From: Populus alba
Lineage: Eukaryota > Streptophyta > Magnoliopsida > Malpighiales > Salicaceae
Reading direction: 5' to 3'
NCBI RefSeq assembly: GCF_005239225.2
Contig: NC_133297.1
Coordinates: forward strand, 6,828,392 to 6,892,391
DNA length: 64,000 nt
Positions 57,300-64,000 of the stretch are shown piece by piece. The translations under genes were made by a program, and so were the position numbers. The notes beneath the pieces were generated by a model that worked only from the letters and a program-made list of their open reading frames with translations, made no database searches and was not told where the DNA came from. Each line of letters begins with the position of its first letter. The first letter of the stretch is position 1.

Positions 57300-60200
57300 A
57301 GAGCCAATGAGGACGGACAGTAAGCAGATTTCAATGAAAAAAGCAAAACCTTGTCTGGAGATTAACGAGTGAATCTTCCAGGGACTTCAATGATTTTTGA
57401 ATTTCACATGGAAAGCACTTCCGATATTTAAAGAGCCAGGGGGGCAACCAAGTCTCGAATGTGAACTTCATGCTGATTTTTCTTCTTTAAAAATTATATT
57501 TCCGTGAATCACAAGTAATTTAATTATTCAATATTCAACAGTAATTTATACAAAACACCACTTAAATTTTTTTAAAATTATTATTTAAGAGAAATAAATT
57601 ATTATACACAAAGCACTACTTTTTTATTATGTGACTTACATAGATTTTTTTTTCTGACAAACAACTACCTTAAAAATAAAATACTTAACTTTCTATTTAT
57701 ATTTTACTCTAGTTTATATATATATATATATATAAAATTAAGTACATTAGGCTCATATAGAATATTCATAAAAAAAATATTAATATTGCAATAAAAAACT
57801 ATAAATTTATTTGAAAATTATAGCATAACTGAATAATTCTTTAAATAATATTTTGATAATTGTATTTTAAAACATTTTCATTATAAAATATATGAAAATA
57901 AAATAACTAGATAGAGAAAAAAAATATAAAAGTTAAAAGAATCAAACTTGAACCTATAAACCTAGCTATTTAGAAAAAATTCAGTGCTCTTAAGTCTAAG
58001 AGGTTAGGCGAGCAAATCTGAATTATTAGATGAAATTTAGTCACACCTCATTTTCTTTTAAACTCAAATAGAGTTGTCCACTTGAGAATATTATATATCA
58101 ACCAAAACAATTTTAACCATAAAAAATAAAATCAGGGTTAAAGTATTATGGATTTCCAAACCCAAAATTCCAACATATTTTTCTCCTAAGAACTTATTAA
58201 AAACATCGTTTGAACCTTAGTAACTCAAATTTCAACTTTAAAATATTTTCTAATTAGGTTAAAAACTTAAAATCAGACTAAATTGAAATAAACTTTGAGA
58301 ATTTTAATATATTCTTTTCAATGAGATTAAAGATTCAGATCATTTTCATCAAACCCTTCTTTCCAAGAAGAACCATCCTCCATGATTAATGACCTTTTTA
58401 TAGCTGTAATGTGGTTGGCTAAACTTTGTCTTTTTTTTTTTTTTTGTTTTTTTTAATAATTTTCTTTTTTCCCTCAATATTTAGAACTGAAACATGAAAA
58501 AAAATAAAAAAAAGGTTTTGTGTCAAAATACAAAAAGCTAAAAACTACATAGACCAAAATATGAAAGAAAACAATTAAGGAACAAACTATATTTTTTTCA
58601 TGTCCCACTAACAGTTCAAATTGCACTAAAAATGCACGGTTTAATCCTAGTCCATTACTTTGTATATGAGTAAAGGATGGTGTATAGTAAAACATTATTT
58701 ATTTTTTAATTTTTTTTCTACTAAAATGCGTGTCAGCACGATATCGTGTGACGCTTTTAAATATATTATTATTTAATTTTATGGTATTTAAAATAGATAC
58801 TAAAGAAAGGAAACAATTAAAACAATATATATATTTATTAGCAGTATAGTTTTTAAAATAAAAAACAATTATATTATATTAAATATTCATAAGAATTTAC
58901 AATTATTTAAATTAAAGAGAAAAATGTCTTGCCTTGATCAAAACTTCTTTTTTTATTCATGTATTTCTTTTTTCTTGAAAACATTTTTTATTAGATATAT
59001 TGCTTTTTTAAATAAGAAACATGTCATGATTGAAAAGCAAGTTTCAATGAAAAAAATCATGACTCGATACATTTTGAGAAATTGTATGAATAGATAAAAC
59101 AATAATTATTTCAATAAAATTATAAAAAAATAATAAAATAGATATTTTATTCTAATAAAAATAACCATGAGAATTATTTTTTAAAAAATTAAAATATATA
59201 ATTATTAACAATTAATTTGATAAAATTCTACGAAAAATTACAGATAAAAATAATAAAATGGATATTTTATTCTTATTGAATATTCATGAAAAATATTTTT
59301 AAAAAAATTTACATGTTTAGTTCATATATAATTAATCATACTATTATCATAAAAAATCCAATATTATTTGAAAAGTATGGCATCCTAAAATGATTTTTAA
59401 AATTAATGTAATTTTCTTATTTTTAAAAAATAAAATATAAAAAATACAACAATTAATAAATAAATAAAAACACAGAGAAGCCCGAAAGAAGTGGCCAGAC
59501 GTGCTTGGGTTTAGAAATCCAAATGCATGTCCTTTAAAAAAGTCCAAGATGCGTCTTGACTTTGAACGGCAGCCCAGTGCACCTGCCTTCAAAAATCAAA
59601 GGCAGGGGAGTCCATCTACTCACCTGAAATAATTTTCATCCACCTACGATGACCACAGATTCTAGATCTGATTTTTTCTTTTTTCTTCAAAATAAAAATC
59701 TCAATTTGTTTCAGTTTAAAAACATCGTAAACCTCCATAACTCCAAAACATATTTTAATTATTAGCTGGTTTCTATTATATTTTAATTATTAGCTTCCTG
59801 TTTTCCTAGACTATTATATTTTAATTATTAGTCTCCTGTTTTCCTAGACAATTAATACAGGAATACGCACGTACATGCATACATATTTTATTATATCACT
59901 TCCTCGGAGGATGAAATGGAAAAATCGAGAGAATGGTGATGATTCTTTGACACATCATTAGATTTTAGAGAATAAAATTGAAGGCGTTTGACTATCTGGA
60001 CAGGGTAGATCAGCTCAAGGATGGCAGAGACAATGATTCAGGTCTGGTTTGGGACCCTTTGCTGACCCTTCAGTATCTTGATCATTACTTTGTTTACCAG
60101 TGTAATTAAAATTATGCAAATGACGCTCGTTGTCAGAAACCAGCTACCCTTCTTTGAGGTGGATTCGAGCCCTAAATCTCATCGTTGTGAAAATTCTCTC

Positions 60201-60629
60201 TCTCCTCTTTCTTTTCGTCTATATTAATTATTAGGGATTGAAATATAAAACAAATAAAGTTTTATAACCAAGATTTAAACTTTTAAAACTATAAGGATTA
60301 AAGTGTAAAAAGATACGCTTTATAAACGGTGCTGATGAATAATGAAAGAATATTGTTTTGTGCATGCATGAAAAGCGTGGCTTTAGTTTGTGTGTGTGTT
60401 AGTTTTTAATTTAATTTGGCCAATCTTTAAGTTTGTATATTATATTATACTACAGGAATGTTGTTAATGATGAGAAGTAAAGTGGGCCTTATCTTTTATA
60501 TTTCACATTTTAACCCGTGAAGCAATAGCAGGTTGGTGGTTAGGTAAAATAGGATCCACCAATTGTTTTCCAATAGAAGAGATTTTTCCATGAATACCAC
60601 ACAGAAAGAAAAATATTTCTTATGCTAAA
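57300..60629. other. Upstream flank of UGT copy B
   Basis: No gene. It has blocks shared with copy A (57,345-57,480, 58,330-58,600, 59,520-59,700, 60,230-60,560) separated by AT-rich DNA without a counterpart. It contains a short (TA)n tract at about 57,716-57,735. Near 59,755-59,850 'attatattttaattattag' occurs three times with 'ctcctgttttcctaga', a small tandem repeat. Confidence 0.6.
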
Positions 60630-60800
60630 AGCTTGTTTGATATTAATGTGAAAATTATTTTTTATTTTTTTATTTAAAAGTATAATAAAATGATTCGAAT
60701 ATATCAAAAAAAATAATTTAAAATAAAAGAAAAATATAAATTAAATTAATTTTTTTAAAAAATATTTTGAAAATGCAAAAATAAATGTGCTTCTAGCATA
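60630..60800. repeat. AT-rich dispersed repeat, copy 13
   Basis: It starts 'gcttgtttgatattaatgtg' and ends 'aaaatgcaaaaataaatgtg'. It is a shortened member in the position equivalent to 53,775-53,965. Confidence 0.5.
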
Positions 60801-61350
60801 TTACTTGTGCAATTAACAAATTTGATTTTTGCTCTTTACATAACCAAGCTTCCTCGGGTATTTAAATATACAAAAGTCTATACATATTTTATAAGGATCT
60901 AAAGTTCAAAAAAAGAAAAATAAAATAATTCAGTTTCTAGAAGAAAAAAGATGACATGACATCAAATGACAAGAAAGAGAAAAGAAAAATACAGAAAGAT
61001 CGAAACAATAAAAAATGCATTACGGCTACAACAATGACACTACCAGTATTATTAGAAAAATCTTAATATAACAAATATATAAATATCATAGGAAACCCAC
61101 TTTGAAGCTGTTAATGATATGCCAACAAAGGAGTATGCAACCATTTTTAAATGGAACGGGTGGCTCGTCACTAGCTCTTTAATTACTAAATACATGGTAA
61201 ATTTATGATTTTAACACTACAAATACTTTTTAGTTATTAAAGAAAATATAATTACAAACTTGTAAATAATTTAATGTTTTTTGTTGATTTCTTTTAAAGT
61301 GTCATGTAAAGTATCATGAGCTTATAAAATTCAAAATAATAGAGATAAAT

Positions 61351-62700
61351 TATGAAGTGTTGTAAATTATAGGAAGTTCAGTTTTAATTTTTTCTAGATT
61401 TTTATTTGAATTATATTAATTATTTCTTAGTTATTATGCATTTGATATAAAAATAATAATATTAATAATAAAGTGTATATGAAAATTCGATTGAAATCGG
61501 TTCTTTACTATTAAATGTTTAAATAGATTTGAAACATGATTTTATCACAATTATAAATTTTAAGCTTTGAAGCATACAAAATATAGATACATTATTTTAA
61601 TGTTTACTAGAACACTCCTCACATGGAACAGCCCAAGGAAGAACCTACAGCAACTAAAGATGGAACCTTCGTAGAGATTCTGCTCGGCAAACTTGAGAAC
61701 CATGCTGCTTGTCCTCTGTCTTGCACTTTCTGATGTCGTAACAAATCTGAGATATCAGTTCATAGAGCTCTATAGAAAATTGTAAGCAAATCCAATATAC
61801 ACAATGTTGTTACTCATTTTTTGAGCCATGCGTGCTAATGGAGATGGTGTATATCCTCTTTAAATTGAAGGCAGGAGTTTAGTTCAGGGTTGCTGGGAGA
61901 TTGACAAAAACAAAGGAAAAAGAAATATTTTTCAGACCATGTTTCAGCTGGCATCTGCTCTCCTTATCCTTTCCCTTCGCTGTCAAAATTGTCAGGATTC
62001 TTAGGCTAATTAGGAGTCTTTTAAATGATATATTCGTTCCTTTTCTATCTGGTTTCTAAGGTTGGATAAATCCCTCAGAAGCTGTACTAAAAAATTGACT
62101 CTGCCGTTGTTGCAATTTTTTGTTCCAACTTAGGCTTTGATTATGATATAGTTCCATGCAATATCCGACCATCCCGTCTATATTTTTTCACTCATAACAT
62201 GTTGAAAATTGACCTACACTTTTATTGGGTCTTAGGGCTCGCTATTTTTATGGCAGACTCTCAGTCAAAGTAGGATGTTTGGCATTGTCAGTTTCCTGAT
62301 TTAGATCAGAGGATCCGTTTTGACCAACCAGGTTGCAGCCAATTTCTGTTCTGTAAAATGATTTTATCTTATTTTTTAATCTTTCATCAAAGTTGTAGTC
62401 CTGAACGCATAGATAAATTCGGGATTTCAAATCGCTTGATTTTGATATCAGAAGCTCAAGATATTCACGTTTAAATATTTAATGAGAAGGCAAAAATTCT
62501 ACCGCAAGAAGGATTCCCCCGTTTGCAGGACTGAATTGAAAAAAAGACTAAACTAAGGGAGTGGATTTAAGATGAAATTAGAAGAAATTGGTGATCCTAC
62601 TCTCGTTTGAATATCATGTTTTCGCCTCGACCTGCTCTGGTAAGGGTACGAAGAAACTGGGGGTTGAATAGAAAATAAAAATCTGCCACCACGAATTACA
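61351..62700. other. No gene seen
   Basis: AT-rich to about 61,600, then more balanced sequence with short unrecognised frames. It may include distal promoter of the gene starting near 63.1 kb. Confidence 0.45.
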
Positions 62701-62732
62701 TGGCTGCTGCTGCCTTATTTTTTTTCAGCAGC

Positions 62733-62812
62733 AAACGACGCCGTCATTCATTTACACATTAATGCACATTGTTTTTCCTCTCCTCAGCTGAGGAAACAAT
62801 ACGGCGTCGTTT
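62733..62812. promoter_or_regulatory. Nested palindrome with AAACGACGCCGT arms
   Basis: Outer arms 'aaacgacgccgt' (62,733-62,744) and 'acggcgtcgttt' (62,801-62,812) are perfect 12-base inverted repeats. Inside are 'attgttt' (62,768-62,774) and 'aaacaat' (62,794-62,800), and the perfect 14-base palindrome 'tcctcagctgagga' (62,781-62,794). It lies about 300 bases upstream of a TATA box, so it may be a regulatory element of the following gene. Confidence 0.6.
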
Positions 62813-63091
62813 TAAAACAGTCCCATTTTGAATTAATTAGGATGCAACTGTACCCGGCCTGCATTTTCCTGCCCTCCTTTGTAGCTGCTTTCTTTGGCTT
62901 TTATTCTCTCTTCCTTGCGCCCGGTTTTCAGCTGCACATCACGAGGAAACGATTTTGTACGTCCACGATGCTAGCTGTGAAAGAAGACAAAGGGAGAGGA
63001 GCCTCACACCATCTAAGGGCTGAGATTGCTTTCCTAAACACAGACGGCTGGGATGGGAGGGTTTTAAGGTGGTCTTCAAGCTTGGTTTGGC

Positions 63092-63098
63092 TATATAA
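63092..63098 (+). promoter_or_regulatory. TATA box of a gene extending past the window
   Basis: 'ctatataaacc' in a GC-balanced context, followed about 25-35 bases later by a purine-rich stretch typical of a 5' leader. A plausible transcription start is near 63,125. Confidence 0.6.
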
Positions 63099-63124
63099 AC
63101 CAAGGGGCTGTGCAGCAGCAGAAA

Positions 63125-63418
63125 AGAAAAGAAAAGGAAGTAGGGGAGGAAAAAGAAAAAGGGAGAAAAAAAGAAAAAGAGAGAGTTAGCATAAGGCTGA
63201 TGTTAGAGAAGCTGAAAATCATTGAGAACAGGAGGAGATTACTTTGAGTCTATCCTACTTCGTTGAATCGGGGTTTGCAAAGACTCTAAGAGTTTTTTGA
63301 AAAGCTCTCAACGGCAGAAAAGAGGAAGGCTTGCTTCGGGTCATTGTTGGTAAAAAGGCAGAAGCTTTTCCACCAGTTGCATCTCGTTCCTCTGCATTCA
63401 AACGTGCAAGATCAGCAG
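63125..63418 (+). other. Probable 5' untranslated exon
   Basis: The stretch from the inferred start to a strong donor, 'atcagcag|gtatgag' at 63,418/63,419, has balanced composition. It lacks a long ATG-initiated frame; a 15-codon uORF begins at 63,203. Downstream sequence is T-rich and intron-like to the window end. The coding part presumably lies beyond 64,000. The gene cannot be identified from this part, and no known miRNA sequence was recognised in it. Confidence 0.45.
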
Positions 63419-64000
63419 GTATGAGTCTTGATTTTCTTGTTTTCTTTAACGTCTGTAAAGCTGTTTGTTTGGTTTTCTCTTCTTTTCAAAATCTGTTTTC
63501 CGTTTCTATTTTGGGACGTCATTTTCCATCTTAGCAACAAAGTTGCGTGCTTTCTCATTGTTACTCCCAGGATTTTGAGTCTAGATTACTACGGTGTTAG
63601 AGCTGCGTTTTTTTGTTTTTCTGTTGTGAGGGACTGCGGACTAGAAGGATCTTCATTACCCTTCCATTTATTTGTCCGAATGTCTGCGTTAGAATGTTGT
63701 TTAGGATAAATTTGGCTCCCCAATAAAAATCTGTCCAGATGGGGAAGAAAAACGAGAGAGGGTCTTCTTGCATTTGAAGTGATACTTCGGCTGGTTTTTG
63801 GGAGTATGTTTTACTTTCGTTCCTTTACGAATGAATAGCTGGCCATTTGATTTGCTGGCCCTGTTTTTTTAGTATCTTTGATATACATTGTATAAGGGCA
63901 CTCTTTAAGTTCTTTCCTGCTTGTATGAGACCACCGATGCAGTGTCAAAGATGAGAAAAAAGGACATGCTATGTTTAGGCTTGGAGTGTTAAGGGCTGGT

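Larger units (their letters stand above)
55230..61350. repeat. Segmental tandem duplication, copy B
   Basis: It is the counterpart of 50,140-54,600 and contains the UGT gene at 55,691-57,184. Extra DNA lies in it around 57,480-58,320, 58,600-59,510 and 59,650-60,220, either inserted here or deleted from copy A. Confidence 0.85.

Noticed and set aside
63125..63418. Possible miRNA precursor
   Set aside because: No known plant miRNA sequence was recognised and no foldback of suitable length was visible.

Overview
The window looks like nuclear DNA of a woody eudicot, most likely poplar or another member of the Salicaceae. The reasons are AT-rich intergenic DNA, plant gene families with GT-AG introns, and many copies of an AT-rich dispersed repeat with a 'cagcacatcaaaacgat'-like core. 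That repeat resembles one I recall as abundant in Populus; the species call is inference. No bacterial, CRISPR, tRNA or rRNA feature was found.

Layout. 1-10,123: gene-poor, simple repeats and dispersed repeats. 10,124-20,830 (+): complete 23-exon RIC1 homologue (about 1,120 aa), the Rab6-type GEF partner. 21,964-26,905 (-): complete 8-exon ferric reduction oxidase (702 aa, FRO2-type) with bis-heme histidines and FAD/NADPH motifs. 27,050-35,900: gene-poor block with two unrelated tandem arrays (30.9-31.25 kb and 31.4-31.95 kb), an LTR-like promoter region and a duplicated ~200-bp segment. 35,923-37,350 (-): single-exon malectin-like receptor that stops shortly after its membrane segment and has no kinase. 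40,701-45,431 (+): complete 6-coding-exon MSL1-type mitochondrial mechanosensitive channel (532 aa), with a Mutator-like MITE in intron 2. 46.6-61.4 kb: a UGT91-type glycosyltransferase cluster on the minus strand, with two intact copies (50,510-51,910 and 55,691-57,184), one decayed copy (46,636-47,604) and two tiny 5'-end relics, embedded in a multi-kilobase tandem duplication. 62.7-64 kb: a candidate promoter with a nested palindrome, a TATA box and a probable 5' untranslated exon of a gene that continues beyond the window.

The genes do not form a pathway. RIC1 acts in Golgi/endosome traffic, FRO in iron reduction at a membrane, MSL1 in mitochondria, the malectin protein probably at the cell surface, and the UGTs in secondary-metabolite glycosylation. 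The dynamic part is the UGT cluster, where duplication, decay and a C-terminal frameshift can be read directly. Exon borders were assigned by hand from splice signals and reading frame; transcripts would confirm them.
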